Positions 40,773 to 49,432 of a DNA stretch of 64,000 bases are shown here, in pieces (position 1 is the stretch's first letter; each line of letters begins with the position of its first letter). A program made the position numbers and the translations under genes. The DNA is from a bacterium. Lineage in GTDB: Bacteria; 4484-113; JAFGCY01. The stretch lies in the NCBI GenBank assembly GCA_020849855.1, contig JADZFO010000005.1, forward strand, positions 1 through 64,000, written 5' to 3'. The notes under the pieces were generated by a model. That model was not told the origin of the DNA and ran no database searches. It saw nothing but the letters and a program-made list of their open reading frames with translations.

Positions 40773-42788
40773 CTAGAACCTCATCCGCTGGCTGAGGAAC
40801 TCCACCTCGCGCTGCCAGGCGATGGCGCGGTTCTCGATCTTCTGCCAGCCGTGGCCCTCGTCAGGGAAGACGATCAGGTCCACATCATGGTTGCGCGCGC
40901 GCAGGGCGTCATACATCTGCTGCGCCTCGGAGAGCGGCACACGCGGGTCGTTGGCGCCCTGCAGGATGAGCAGCGGCGCCTTGATCTTATCCACCTTGTT
41001 GATCGGGCTGGCCTGCACCAGGAAGTCGCGGTCGGCCTCCAGATAGCCATACTCCGCCTCGCGCAGGGGCCGGCGGTAGGGCGCGGTGTTCTCCAGGAAG
41101 GAGATGAAATTGGCGATGCCAAAGCTGTCCACGCCGGCGCACCACTTGTCGGGATAGGCGCACAGCGATTCCAGCACCACATAGCCGCCATAGGAGCCGC
41201 CGGCGATGGCGATGCGCCGCGGGTCGCCGATCTTCTGCGCCACCAGCCAGTCATAGGCGGCGGCATAGTCCGCCACGCTCTTCCAGCGGTTCTGGATATT
41301 GTCCAGGGTCATGAAGGTCTTGCCATAGCCGCTGGAGCCGCGCGGGTTGGGCAGCATCACCGCCACTCCGCGCGAGAGGTAATACTGCACCTGCGGGTCA
41401 AACCAGGGCTGGCTCTGGCCCTCGGGGCCGCCATGTGCCTCCACGATCACCGGCCAGCCGCCGGCAGGCTTGCTGCCCCGCGGCTCGTAAAGGATCGCGC
41501 TGATCTTCAGGTTGTCGAAGGAGGGGTATTCAACCAGGCGCGGGGCGACGAACTGCGCCGGGTCCAGGCCGCCCAGGCTGGCCTGGGTCAGGCGCATGGT
41601 GGAGCCGGAGCGCAGGTCATAGCGGTACATGTCGCCGGGGCCGGCGGAGCCGCTGCACTGGAAGATCACATAGCGGTTCTGGCGGTCGAACTGGCCCACG
41701 GACTGCAGGCCGTCGGGGATCTCCGGCGCGCGCAGCTTCATCGTGCCGCTGCTGTTCTTCAGCGGCTCAAAGCCCGGCAGCGCGGCCAGGCTGGCGCGCT
41801 CAAAGCCCTTGTCGTTGACGCTCCAGCCGATGACGGCGCCGTTGTCGGACACATTGATTCCGGTCACGTCCATCTCCGGCGTGTGCACCAGCTCATAGCT
41901 GGGGTTCCAGCCGGCCAGCGCGCCGCCCGGCGGCAGGCTCATCCGGGCGATGGCCATGAACTCGCGCTTCTCATTGGTGACAAAGTAAAGGGTGTTGTCA
42001 TCGGCCCAGCAGAAGTCGCCGAAGTTGGCCTCGCCCTCATGCGGGGTCAGCAGCACCAGCTCGCCGGTCTGCCAGTTCAGCAGGCTCACGTTGTTGTCCA
42101 CGTTGCTGTTGGCCTCGGAGACCAGCATGTACAGGCCCGAGGGGCTGAAGGAGCCGGCGCCAAGGATGGCGTCCTTTTGCAGCACCAGGCGCGGCTCGCC
42201 TGCCGGCTTGCCCTGGGCGTCCAGCTCCTGCACATAGATGTCAAAGAAGCGCTCGTCGCGCTTGTTGCAGGAATAGCTCAGATAACGCCCGTCGCGGGTC
42301 CAGTCGCCCATGTTGTGCCAGACGGCCGGGTCATAGGCCACCGGGGTCTGGCCGGTGCCGTCGGGGCGGATGGTGTAAATCTGCGTGCGCTCATTGCCGC
42401 CGGCCGAAAGTCCCATGATCATCAGGCCGGGGTCGTGGAAGCTGAAGTCGCAGAAGCCGATGGCGTCCGGGCCATAGGTGATCTGTCGCGGGAAGCCGCC
42501 GTCGGAGGGCATCAGCCACTTCTGGTAGGTGCCGGTCCAGCTTGTGCTGAAGGCCAGCCACTTGCCGTCAGCGGAGAAGCGCCCGCCGCCGTTGCCCTTA
42601 ATGCCAAGGTAGCGCACCAGGGCCGGGTCGGGCGCGGGCATGGAGGGGTTCGGCTCACCGGGCGCGATTCCGGCCGCGGGGGCGCCGGAGGGGGCGCCCT
42701 GCGCCAGGGCGCCGGTGGGCAGGGTGCTGAGGCCAAGCAGCGCCAGCAGCAGGACAGCAAAGCTCGTCTGGAATCCGATCTTGCGCAT
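40773..42788 (-). CDS. S9-family prolyl oligopeptidase, secreted
   Basis: A 671-residue serine peptidase. It has a signal peptide (FAVLLLALLGLSTLPTGALAQ), an N-terminal beta-propeller (TD-type repeats such as GDWTRDGRYLSYSC and SPSGLYMLVSEAN) and a C-terminal alpha/beta hydrolase domain. The nucleophile Ser is in AIAGGSYGGYVVLESL (about 532), Asp in GANDPRVPLSEAQQM and His in PDEGHGWQ. It probably acts on peptides in the periplasm. The ATG at 42788 begins the signal peptide and lies six bases after a perfect TATAAT. Confidence 0.9.
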   Translation of the reverse strand: MRKIGFQTSFAVLLLALLGLSTLPTGALAQGAPSGAPAAGIAPGEPNPSMPAPDPALVRYLGIKGNGGGRFSADGKWLAFSTSWTGTYQKWLMPSDGGFPRQITYGPDAIGFCDFSFHDPGLMIMGLSAGGNERTQIYTIRPDGTGQTPVAYDPAVWHNMGDWTRDGRYLSYSCNKRDERFFDIYVQELDAQGKPAGEPRLVLQKDAILGAGSFSPSGLYMLVSEANSNVDNNVSLLNWQTGELVLLTPHEGEANFGDFCWADDNTLYFVTNEKREFMAIARMSLPPGGALAGWNPSYELVHTPEMDVTGINVSDNGAVIGWSVNDKGFERASLAALPGFEPLKNSSGTMKLRAPEIPDGLQSVGQFDRQNRYVIFQCSGSAGPGDMYRYDLRSGSTMRLTQASLGGLDPAQFVAPRLVEYPSFDNLKISAILYEPRGSKPAGGWPVIVEAHGGPEGQSQPWFDPQVQYYLSRGVAVMLPNPRGSSGYGKTFMTLDNIQNRWKSVADYAAAYDWLVAQKIGDPRRIAIAGGSYGGYVVLESLCAYPDKWCAGVDSFGIANFISFLENTAPYRRPLREAEYGYLEADRDFLVQASPINKVDKIKAPLLILQGANDPRVPLSEAQQMYDALRARNHDVDLIVFPDEGHGWQKIENRAIAWQREVEFLSQRMRF

Positions 42789-42794
42789 GAGCCG

Positions 42795-42800
42795 ATTATA
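42795..42800 (-). promoter_or_regulatory. -10 box for the leaderless S9 peptidase transcript
   Basis: Consensus TATAAT on the minus strand ends six bases before the ATG at 42788. Confidence 0.65.
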
Positions 42801-42855
42801 GGCCGCGCGCTTTCGCCTCCACTGTGGCTTGCAACTCCTGTGTCTCACTCATACT

Positions 42856-43115
42856 GTGGCCCCGCACGGCAGTGCGGGGAAATCACCTGCCCGCATTGCC
42901 ATGCGGGCCCACCAAAGCTCGTGGCCCCGGACGGCAGTCCGGGGAATCCACCTGCCCGCATTGCCATGCGGGCCCACCAAAGCTCGTGGCCCCGGACGGC
43001 AGTCCGGGGAATCCACCTGCCCGCATTGCCATGCGGGCCCACCAAGGCCTGTGGCCCCGGACGGCAGTGCGGGGAAGTCATCTGCCCACACTGCAAAGCA
43101 GTCCCACAGCAAGTT
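42856..43115. repeat. REP-like array, four 65-bp units, left of RAYT
   Basis: Units start at 42856, 42921, 42986 and 43051. Each has GTGGCCCCGGACGGCAGTCC then GGGG (first hairpin) and CCCGCATTGCCATGCGGGC (second hairpin), joined by AATCCACCTG and CCACCAAAGCTC. The middle copies are nearly identical; the last is degenerate in its second hairpin. Confidence 0.92.
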
Positions 43116-43120
43116 AGAAT
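43115..43120 (+). promoter_or_regulatory. -10 box for the leaderless RAYT transcript
   Basis: TAGAAT ends six bases before the RAYT ATG at 43127, directly after the REP array. Confidence 0.45.
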
Positions 43121-43126
43121 TGGCCA

Positions 43127-43714
43127 ATGAAGACGAATAAGAGCCATGGACATACGCCTCGTCTGACTTACTGGGATTACAGCCGGCCTGGCTGGTACTT
43201 CATTACAATCTGCACGCATCAAAGGACCTGCTTCTTCGGCGACATCTCAGGTGGCAGCATCACGCTCTCAGAAATGGGGACGATCGTGGAAGAGGAACTG
43301 CAACGCAGTTTCGAGCTGCGGCCCGAACTGCGCCTCGACAGCTTTGTGATAATGCCGAATCACCTGCACCTTATCGTTATCATCGACGGGCCAGACACCG
43401 GCTCCCTGGGCTACCAGCGCCAGCCGGGCCAGCGTGAGCCGCGCTCGGTCAGCAGTTTTGTCGCCGCACTCAAAGCGGCGATCACGGCAAAGATACGCGC
43501 ACTCCCAGGCTGTACCGGCCTGCAGGTCTGGCAGGAGCGCTTTCACGATCACGTGATCCGCACCGAGGGATCCCTCAACGCAATTCGACAGTACATAGTG
43601 GACAACCCACTTAAATGGGAGCTCGACAAGTTTCATCCAAAGGCCCGCCCTGGCAGCCGGGATGAACTTGACCTATTGATAGAGACAGACAGCCTCAACC
43701 CGCTGCCCGAATAG
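43127..43714 (+). CDS. REP-associated tyrosine transposase (RAYT)
   Basis: A 195-residue Y1-type single-strand transposase of the TnpA_REP family. Visible: YSRPGWYFITICTHQRTCFFGDI, the metal-binding HUH motif His79-Leu-His81 (MPNHLHLIVIID), then WQERFHDHVIRTEGSLNAIRQYIVDNPLKW with a candidate catalytic Tyr at 156. The length is normal. Such enzymes cut and join REP hairpins. The gene sits between two arrays of the same 65-bp hairpin unit, the classic RAYT arrangement. Confidence 0.9.
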   Translation: MKTNKSHGHTPRLTYWDYSRPGWYFITICTHQRTCFFGDISGGSITLSEMGTIVEEELQRSFELRPELRLDSFVIMPNHLHLIVIIDGPDTGSLGYQRQPGQREPRSVSSFVAALKAAITAKIRALPGCTGLQVWQERFHDHVIRTEGSLNAIRQYIVDNPLKWELDKFHPKARPGSRDELDLLIETDSLNPLPE

Positions 43715-43728
43715 ATCCGCGCAGGTCT

Positions 43729-43888
43729 GTGGCCCCGGACGGCAGTCCGGCGTGCTTTTTTCCGTGGCCCCGGACGGCAGTCCGGGGAAATCACCTGCCC
43801 GCATTGCCATGCGGGCCCACCAAAGCTCGTGGCCCCGGACGGCAGTCCGGGGGAATCCACCTGCCCGCATTGCCATGCGGCACCTACA
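43729..43888. repeat. REP-like array right of RAYT
   Basis: Partial first-hairpin copies and full units start at 43729, 43764 and 43829, with the same spacing of 65 bases for the last pair. The first copy is cut after the first hairpin; the last ends within the second hairpin. Confidence 0.88.
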
Positions 43889-44507
43889 CCTCCACTCCCG
43901 ATCTTCGCAGGCTGGCCCTGTTGTGATAATGCCCGCCCTTGTCACAAGTGGACCACACAAAGCCGCGGCTCCGGGGTATCATCTCGCTGCGCACTTTGGC
44001 CTGCCACGGGCAGGCAGCAGCAGCCCCTTACTTATGCAGACGCTTTCAAGTAATTACTATTGTGCTCAGGGCGCAGTCCATTCCTGCGGCCCCGGCGGCT
44101 CTTGCGCGCCCGGATGCAGCGCAGCAGCACCGGATTGGACCAAAGTGGGCCAAAACCAGGCCATCAGCATGACTATGATGCCCCCGAATTGTTTTTCGTT
44201 TCGAGCTGCGTTTTGCGAAGGGCGGTTCCCGGTGCTTTTCGGGGTCTCAAGGTTAAAACACACCACGGCCGGACCCAGCGCAGAAAGTGCTTTGACGTTG
44301 GATTTCAGGCTGCAAAGGTTAAATCCGGCGCATTGGCGCAGCGCAGCCCCGGCATCAGAGATGCACACTTGTGCAAGCATCCCGGGCAGCGTCCGCGCCG
44401 GGGCAAGTCTGGCTCTTCCGGAGACACAGCTGAGCGGGCCTATTCGCTGCAGTATTAATGTCTTAAATAGGCCAAGCCAGTCCTGCGGAGGGTATCATGC
44501 TGCGCCC
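43889..44507. other. Gene-free stretch upstream of the MATE gene
   Basis: About 620 bases without a credible gene; the MATE frame stays open across most of it but shows no family sequence. GGGTATCATCTCGCTGCGC near 43975 and GGGTATCATGCTGCGCCC near 44490 resemble each other. TATCAT at 44493-44498 lies nine bases before the MATE ATG and could be its -10 box. A long untranslated RNA is possible but unsupported. Confidence 0.4.
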
Positions 44508-46214
44508 ATGGCCGGCGGCCCCTCAGCATCTGCACCCAATGCTCTTGTCGCGTGGAACAGTCCGCGCGAGCTGGTGCGCGCCGTGCTGCTGCTGAGCATT
44601 CCCGTCGCCGCCACCAACCTGCTGCAGAGCCTGGTCGGCTTTGTGGATACGCGCATGGTCTCCAGCCTCGGCGAGGCGGCCCTGCCGGCGCTGGGGGTCG
44701 GGCGCTCCAGCATGTTCTTCACCTCCTCGATCTTCATGGGCCTTGGCGTGGGCATCGTGGCCTATGTCTCGCGCATGATCGGCGCCGGCGACCCCGAGCG
44801 CGGCCGCGAGTACGCCACGGTCGGGCTCTGGACCAGCGTCGTCATCGGCATCCTGATCATGCTCATCGGCCTGCTCATCGGCCCCGGCCCGGTGCACCAG
44901 ATGGTCACCTCGGCCCGCGAAGGGGTTGACCTCGGCCTGCAGGAGCAGACCCGCCACTTCGCCTGGGACTTCATGCGCATCATGTTCTTTGGCATGTTCG
45001 CGGTGGGGGCCCAGTTCGCCATCGTTTCCGTCTTCAACGCGGTCGGCCGCACCATGTTCCCGCTGTGGCTGCTGGTGATAACCAACGTGGTCAACTTCAT
45101 CGGCAACTGCCTGCTGATCCCGGCGGAGTTCATGCCGGCCCACTGGCCCCTGCCGCATTTTGAAGTGGCCGGCTCCGCCTGGAGCACTACCGTGACCACC
45201 ATCGTCACCAGCGCAGTCGGCGTCATGATGCTGCTGCGCCAGCGCGGGATCGTCTGGGATCTCAGGCGCCTCAGTGCGCCGCTGGCGATGGCCTGGGAGA
45301 TGCTCAAGCTGGGATTCCCGGTCAGCCTGCAGGTGGTGGTGCGCTCGGGCTCCATGCTGATCCTGCTTAAGCTGATCACCCTGCTGCCCAACAGCGTGGT
45401 GGGCCAGGGGGCGCTGCAGGTCGGCCTGCAGGTGGAGTCCATGGCCTTCCTGCCGGCCTTCGCCTTCAGCACCGCCGTGGCCACCCTGGCCGGCCAGAAC
45501 CTCGGCGCCGGCCGGCCTGACAAGGCGCGGCTCTCGGCCTACTACTGCCTGGCCGGCAGCCAGATCATCATGTGGAGCATCGGCATCGCCCAGTACATCT
45601 GGGCCGAGGCCTTTGTGCGGCTCTTCATCGGCGACAACGCGCCGGAGGTCATCGGCCCGGCCGCCGACTATGTACGCATCCTGGCGCTGTGCCTGCCGGG
45701 CCTGGGTGTCGGCCTGACCTTCATGGGCGTGCTGCGCGGCTCCGGCGATACGAAGATCACGGCCTGGATCACCCTGGGCGCCATCGTGCTGGCCCGCCTG
45801 CCCCTGGCGATCTTCATGAGCCAGAGCGACTTCCTCGGCGCGCTGAAGATGATGTGGCTGCACATGTGGAGCCACGGCGAGCAGGTGGACTTCCAGATGT
45901 CCGCCAGCGGCTTTGGCCTTGGTATGGGCCTGGACGGCCTGTGGTGGGCCATGACCATAACGGTCTATCTGGAAGCGGCACTGGCATACATGCGCTTCCG
46001 CGGCGGCGCCTGGGCCAGGGTACGCCTTGACCAGCCGCAGCGCCGGGCCACCGATGCGCTGCGCCCGCCGCTCGCGCCGCGCCTGCCGGCCGCCGGCGAT
46101 CTGGCCGAAGAGCCCCTGGAGCAGCTGGCGGCAACGCAGATGCCGCTGCCGGAAGGCGAGCTGCCGCCGGAGGATGAGCGCCGGCGATATGCTGGCAGCC
46201 CTGACGAGCAGTAG
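44508..46214 (+). CDS. MATE-family multidrug/cation antiporter
   Basis: A 568-residue membrane transporter with about twelve hydrophobic helices in two halves. Family sequence: LLLSIPVAATNLLQSLVGFVDTRMVSSLGEAALPALGVG, then FNAVGRTMFPLWLLVITNVVNFIGNCLLI. The second half starts MLKLGFPVSLQVVVRSGSM and includes ATLAGQNLGAGRPDKARLSAYY and FMGVLRGSGDTKITAWITL. It exports drugs or metabolites with cation exchange. A hydrophilic C-terminal tail of about 60 residues is extra. The ATG at 44508 is chosen just before the family start. Confidence 0.92.
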   Translation: MAGGPSASAPNALVAWNSPRELVRAVLLLSIPVAATNLLQSLVGFVDTRMVSSLGEAALPALGVGRSSMFFTSSIFMGLGVGIVAYVSRMIGAGDPERGREYATVGLWTSVVIGILIMLIGLLIGPGPVHQMVTSAREGVDLGLQEQTRHFAWDFMRIMFFGMFAVGAQFAIVSVFNAVGRTMFPLWLLVITNVVNFIGNCLLIPAEFMPAHWPLPHFEVAGSAWSTTVTTIVTSAVGVMMLLRQRGIVWDLRRLSAPLAMAWEMLKLGFPVSLQVVVRSGSMLILLKLITLLPNSVVGQGALQVGLQVESMAFLPAFAFSTAVATLAGQNLGAGRPDKARLSAYYCLAGSQIIMWSIGIAQYIWAEAFVRLFIGDNAPEVIGPAADYVRILALCLPGLGVGLTFMGVLRGSGDTKITAWITLGAIVLARLPLAIFMSQSDFLGALKMMWLHMWSHGEQVDFQMSASGFGLGMGLDGLWWAMTITVYLEAALAYMRFRGGAWARVRLDQPQRRATDALRPPLAPRLPAAGDLAEEPLEQLAATQMPLPEGELPPEDERRRYAGSPDEQ

Positions 46215-46239
46215 ATGCGCTGGCCTGCCGCTAATGAAA

Positions 46240-46261
46240 GGCGGAGGGTAATCCCTCCGCC
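46240..46261. terminator. Hairpin between convergent genes
   Basis: GGCGGAGGG / CCCTCCGCC with a TAAT loop. There is no T run, but it lies just after the MATE stop and before the end of the KGG gene from the other side. Confidence 0.5.
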
Positions 46262-46292
46262 AAGGCTGAGTGCTGTCTATCAAGGCTCAGGA

Positions 46293-46751
46293 TCAGCGCC
46301 CACGGCCTCCCTGATTGCCGCCCTGACCGCCCTGATTGCCTCCCTGACCGCCCTGATTGCCTCCCTGGCCTCCGCCCTGGTTGCCACCCTGGCCTCCGCC
46401 CTGGTTGCCGCCCTGGCCTCCGCCCTGGCCGCCGTGACTGGCCAGCCCTCCAAGGTGTCCGGCCTGCGCCGCTTCCTTGGAATCCCACTCATGGGCTACG
46501 CCCTGCTCGTGAGCGGCGCGGCCGCCCTGGCTGGCGATCTCGCGCTGGCGCTCGGGATCCATACCAGCGAAGCCGCGGCCGCCGCTCTGTGTGGAGCCGG
46601 TACTCGCGCTCTGGCTGCCGCCCCTGGTGCTGCCCTGGCTGCCACCCTGGCTGCCACCCTGGTTGCCGCCCTGGTTCTTGTTCTGGCTGTCATTGCTGTT
46701 GCTGCGACCGCCACCCTGTCCTGCTGTGGGAGAGAGATAGAGTTCAAACAT
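46293..46751 (-). CDS. KGG-motif stress protein with GGNQ repeats
   Basis: A 152-residue hydrophilic protein. It begins MFELYLSPTAG and has a central KGG/YciG-type domain (RGFAGMDPERQREIASQGGRAAHEQGVAHEWDSKEAAQAGHLGG). A C-terminal low-complexity tail of GGQGGNQ and GGQGGNQG repeats follows. KGG proteins belong to general stress responses; the tail is likely disordered. An AGGAGG ribosome site precedes the ATG. Its N-terminal motif is shared by three neighbours. Confidence 0.85.
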   Translation of the reverse strand: MFELYLSPTAGQGGGRSNSNDSQNKNQGGNQGGSQGGSQGSTRGGSQSASTGSTQSGGRGFAGMDPERQREIASQGGRAAHEQGVAHEWDSKEAAQAGHLGGLASHGGQGGGQGGNQGGGQGGNQGGGQGGNQGGQGGNQGGQGGNQGGRGR

Positions 46752-46799
46752 TTTCCGCCTCCTGAAATTCTGTTGATCCGACCCGTGGGTTCGGATGAG

Positions 46800-47033
46800 C
46801 TACTTGCTGCGCGAGCCGCTGCTGGATCCGGAGCCGCTCTTGGAAGAGTCAGTCTTGCCGCCCTGACTGGCCTGGCCGCCCTTGCTGGCGATCTCACGCT
46901 GCTTCTCTTCAGGCATGGCCGCAAAGCCACGCTTGCTGCCGCTGTCGGACTGCGATGAGCTCGACTTTGAAGACGAGCTTCCGCTTTTGCCAGAGCCGCC
47001 TGAACCGGTCGGCGCATACAGCTTCATAAACAT
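46800..47033 (-). CDS. Small KGG-motif protein, Ser/Gly-rich
   Basis: A 77-residue protein: MFMKLYAPTGSG start, Ser/Gly/Lys linker, KGG motif (KRGFAAMPEEKQREIASKGGQASQGG) and a Ser/Gly tail. It is predicted to be mostly disordered and stress-related. The ATG at 47033 has a GGAGGT ribosome site; an ATG two codons later is possible. It lies upstream of and in the same direction as the larger KGG gene. Confidence 0.8.
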   Translation of the reverse strand: MFMKLYAPTGSGGSGKSGSSSSKSSSSQSDSGSKRGFAAMPEEKQREIASKGGQASQGGKTDSSKSGSGSSSGSRSK

Positions 47034-47511
47034 GCTGACCTCCTGGGTCTGTGGTTAGGGTGCAGACCGCCCATGAATTGATTTGTTCGCTGCACAATTG
47101 CCTACTGACTGCGATATTCAGGCGGCATTCCTCAGTCCATGCCCCAGTCAGACATTTACTCTTTTGTCCTCGTACAAGCGAGAGCAGGACCTGAAGAAGA
47201 CTGCCAGCTCTGGAGCACCCTGCTGTGCAGAGGCTTAGAACTCAGGGCAGGCGTGATCAGCTTTCAGGCCAAGGCAGTGCCAGTTCATGAGAAGCGGCTG
47301 AACGTGTTGGAGAATGCGCTTGAGAAGCGCTTCAACTGAGGAGTTATGCTGTCCGGCTGGACACAAATACAGAATTGTTCTGCTACTTTGTATAGATGAG
47401 CTGCCGGCAATGAGTATGAAATTGATTACTTGGATACAAAATGTGCGGAACCGGCGCACTCGTATCAGGTCTTGAAGATGGCACTAACCTGTGTCCCACT
47501 GAGAGGAAAGA
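47034..47511. other. Regulatory-length gap between divergent stress genes
   Basis: No convincing gene. A 66-codon frame (47139-47339, MPQSDIYSFVLVQ...) has no family match and no clear ribosome site. The gap probably carries the divergent promoters of the KGG and DUF892 genes; I could not identify a clear pair of boxes. Confidence 0.4.
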
Positions 47512-48033
47512 ATGGCGAGCACTTTGACGAGCCTGCGGGATGTGCTTCTGCAGGAGCTAAGCGACCTTCACAACGCCGAGCAGCAACTTGCGGAGCTGTT
47601 GCCGCGCATGGCCGAAGCGGCATCCTCCATCCAGCTGCATAAAGCCCTGGACGAGCATCTGCTGATCTGCCGCAACCACCTGCGGCGTCTTGATCATGTT
47701 TTTCGAGACCTGGCGGCGAGTCCCGACGGATCGAACTGCACCGCAATGCGCGGCCTTGTGATTGAGACCGAGCGGCTGCTGGAGGCGCAGGCGGACGCTG
47801 AGGGCATAGCCTTTGACGCAGCGCTGATCGCCGCGGCGCAGCGCATTTGCCACTTCCTGATTGCTGCCTATGGCAGCGTGCGCACCTATTGCCAGCAGCT
47901 ATGCGAGGAGAAGTGCGAAGAGCTGCTGCAGGCGAGCTATGAAGACGAGCTGGATAGTGAACAGCTTCTGAACGCCCTGGCCCGGCAGGAGGTGCAGCGC
48001 CTGGCCCGGGGCTATGCGACGGCTGCCTTTTAG
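47512..48033 (+). CDS. DUF892 (YciF-like) protein with a degenerate metal site
   Basis: A 173-residue ferritin-like four-helix protein: LLQELSDLHNAEQQLAELLPRMAEAASS, HKALDEHLLICRNHLRRLDHVFRDL, and FDAALIAAAQRICHFLIAAYGSVRTYCQQL. Compared with the paralog at 50416-50934, the helix that reads RVEHYEIAGYG there reads RICHFLIAAYG here, so two glutamates expected to bind metal are replaced. It may be a structural or non-enzymatic member. A GAGAGGAAAG ribosome site precedes the ATG. Confidence 0.85.
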   Translation: MASTLTSLRDVLLQELSDLHNAEQQLAELLPRMAEAASSIQLHKALDEHLLICRNHLRRLDHVFRDLAASPDGSNCTAMRGLVIETERLLEAQADAEGIAFDAALIAAAQRICHFLIAAYGSVRTYCQQLCEEKCEELLQASYEDELDSEQLLNALARQEVQRLARGYATAAF

Positions 48034-48046
48034 TGCGGCGCTGATT

Positions 48047-49300
48047 CTATGCAAAGAGGCCCAGGGGCTTGTAGCTGGCGCCCAGCAGCGCGGCGCTGTC
48101 GGCCCCCAGCCAGTCCTGCAGGACGGTGCTGTAGACCTGCCGGAAATCGGTGTTGAACTTCAGGTCGCCGTCCGCCAGGTCGGTCAGCGAAGGATAGGCG
48201 CCATACAGTCCGCCCTTGATGCCGCCGCCGGCGAGGAACATCGGGCCGGCCGCGCCATGGTCGGTACCGGCGCTGCCATTCTCCTCCACCCGCCGCCCGA
48301 ACTCCGAGAAGACCATGACGGTGACGTCATTGCTGCGGCCCATGGCCTGCAGCTCCTTCATGAAGGTGGCCAGCGCCGCGCTGAAGCGACCCAGCAGCTC
48401 TTCATGGGTCTGGGCCTGCTGGGCGTGGGTGTCAAAGCCGCCCGCGGCGAAGTAGATCACCCGGGTTTCCGGGCTGATGCCCAGCAGATGCGCGATATTG
48501 CGGAAGCCCTGGCCGAAGTCGTCGCTGCCATAGGCGCTGGAGGGCTGGTATTGGTCCAGGCGCGCGGCAAGCGCGTCCATCGCGTCCAGCGCTGCGTTCG
48601 TCGCCTTGCCGGCGTGGCTGACACCGGAGTTGTAGGCGCCCATACCGCCGGCCGGGCCCTGCTGGATGGCGCGCAGCGCGCGCTCGGCATCGCTGTCGCC
48701 GACCAGGCCGCGCACATCTTCCAGCGAGGCGAAAGTAGGCACGGAACTGCTGCTGCCGCCCAGGGCCTCGACGCGCTCGCGGCCGAAGCTGAGCGCCAGC
48801 AGGGGGTTGGGTTTGCCCGCGGCGCCCGCGGCAGCTTCCAGGTAGCGCCCCAGCCAGCCGGAACTCTCGTGGCCGCCGGGGTCGCCGGTCTGCCAGATGC
48901 TCATCGAGGCAAAGTGGCTGCGGTTGGGGTTAGGGTAACCGACACCGTTGACGATGGCCAGCTCGCCGCTCTCCCAGAGGGCATGGACCGGCCGCAGGGC
49001 CGGGTGCAGGGCCAGACTGTCGCTGATCTGGATCTGGCTCTTCTCGGGGATGGCCAGGCTGGGCCGGAGTTTGTAGTAGGGCTGGGCGGAGTAGGGGATC
49101 ACCGTGTTGAGCCCGTCGTTGCCACCCGAGAGCTGGCAGACCACCAGGGTCTTGCCGGCGCCGGGCAGGGCCTTGCCGCGGGCCTGGGCACTGACGCCGG
49201 CGCGCGCCAGACTGGACAGCCAGGCCGGCGCGGCCAGACCGACAGCGATCAGGCTGGCGCTGCGAAGTACGAAGTCCCGTCTGCTGTGTTTATCCGCCAT
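48047..49300 (-). CDS. DUF1501 protein with Tat-type signal
   Basis: A 417-residue exported protein of the DUF1501 family (sulfatase-like fold). The N-terminus has a twin-arginine motif (HSRRDFVLRSA) and a hydrophobic segment. Family blocks: LVVCQLSGGNDGLNTVIPY, LALHPALRPVHALWESGELAIVNGVGYPNPNRSHFASM, GFDTHAQQAQTHEELLGRF, VTVMVFSEFGRRVEENGSAGTDHGAAGPMFLAG. Such genes are usually paired with DUF1800 genes; here those lie about 2.3 kb away. The function is unknown. Confidence 0.9.
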   Translation of the reverse strand: MADKHSRRDFVLRSASLIAVGLAAPAWLSSLARAGVSAQARGKALPGAGKTLVVCQLSGGNDGLNTVIPYSAQPYYKLRPSLAIPEKSQIQISDSLALHPALRPVHALWESGELAIVNGVGYPNPNRSHFASMSIWQTGDPGGHESSGWLGRYLEAAAGAAGKPNPLLALSFGRERVEALGGSSSSVPTFASLEDVRGLVGDSDAERALRAIQQGPAGGMGAYNSGVSHAGKATNAALDAMDALAARLDQYQPSSAYGSDDFGQGFRNIAHLLGISPETRVIYFAAGGFDTHAQQAQTHEELLGRFSAALATFMKELQAMGRSNDVTVMVFSEFGRRVEENGSAGTDHGAAGPMFLAGGGIKGGLYGAYPSLTDLADGDLKFNTDFRQVYSTVLQDWLGADSAALLGASYKPLGLFA

Positions 49301-49382
49301 AGAGAACCTTCCGGCCGGGCAGGCTCAGCCCGGCATAAACAGTATGATGCCAGCGGGGCCGGAAAGTTTCCACTGCGGCTGC

Positions 49383-49414
49383 AAAGAAAAGGCCGGGGTT
49401 CCTACCCCGGCCAA
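49383..49414 (-). terminator. Rho-independent terminator for the gene at 49433
   Basis: On the minus strand GGCCGGGG / CCCCGGCC with a six-base loop (49391-49412) is followed by TTTTCTTT. Confidence 0.8.
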
Positions 49415-49432
49415 GGTTCTGAAGGACAGTCC

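Noticed and set aside
42856..43888. Regular 65-bp repeats considered as a CRISPR array
   Set aside because: The units have no variable spacers; the whole unit is repeated and consists of two hairpins. A RAYT gene, not cas genes, is present.
44495..46214. MATE gene beginning at 43752 as a longer protein
   Set aside because: The first 250 codons of that frame run through REP units and non-family sequence; the transporter family starts just after 44508.
47139..47339. 66-codon frame between KGG and DUF892 genes
   Set aside because: No family match, no ribosome site and no conserved pattern; kept only as a remark in the gap entry.
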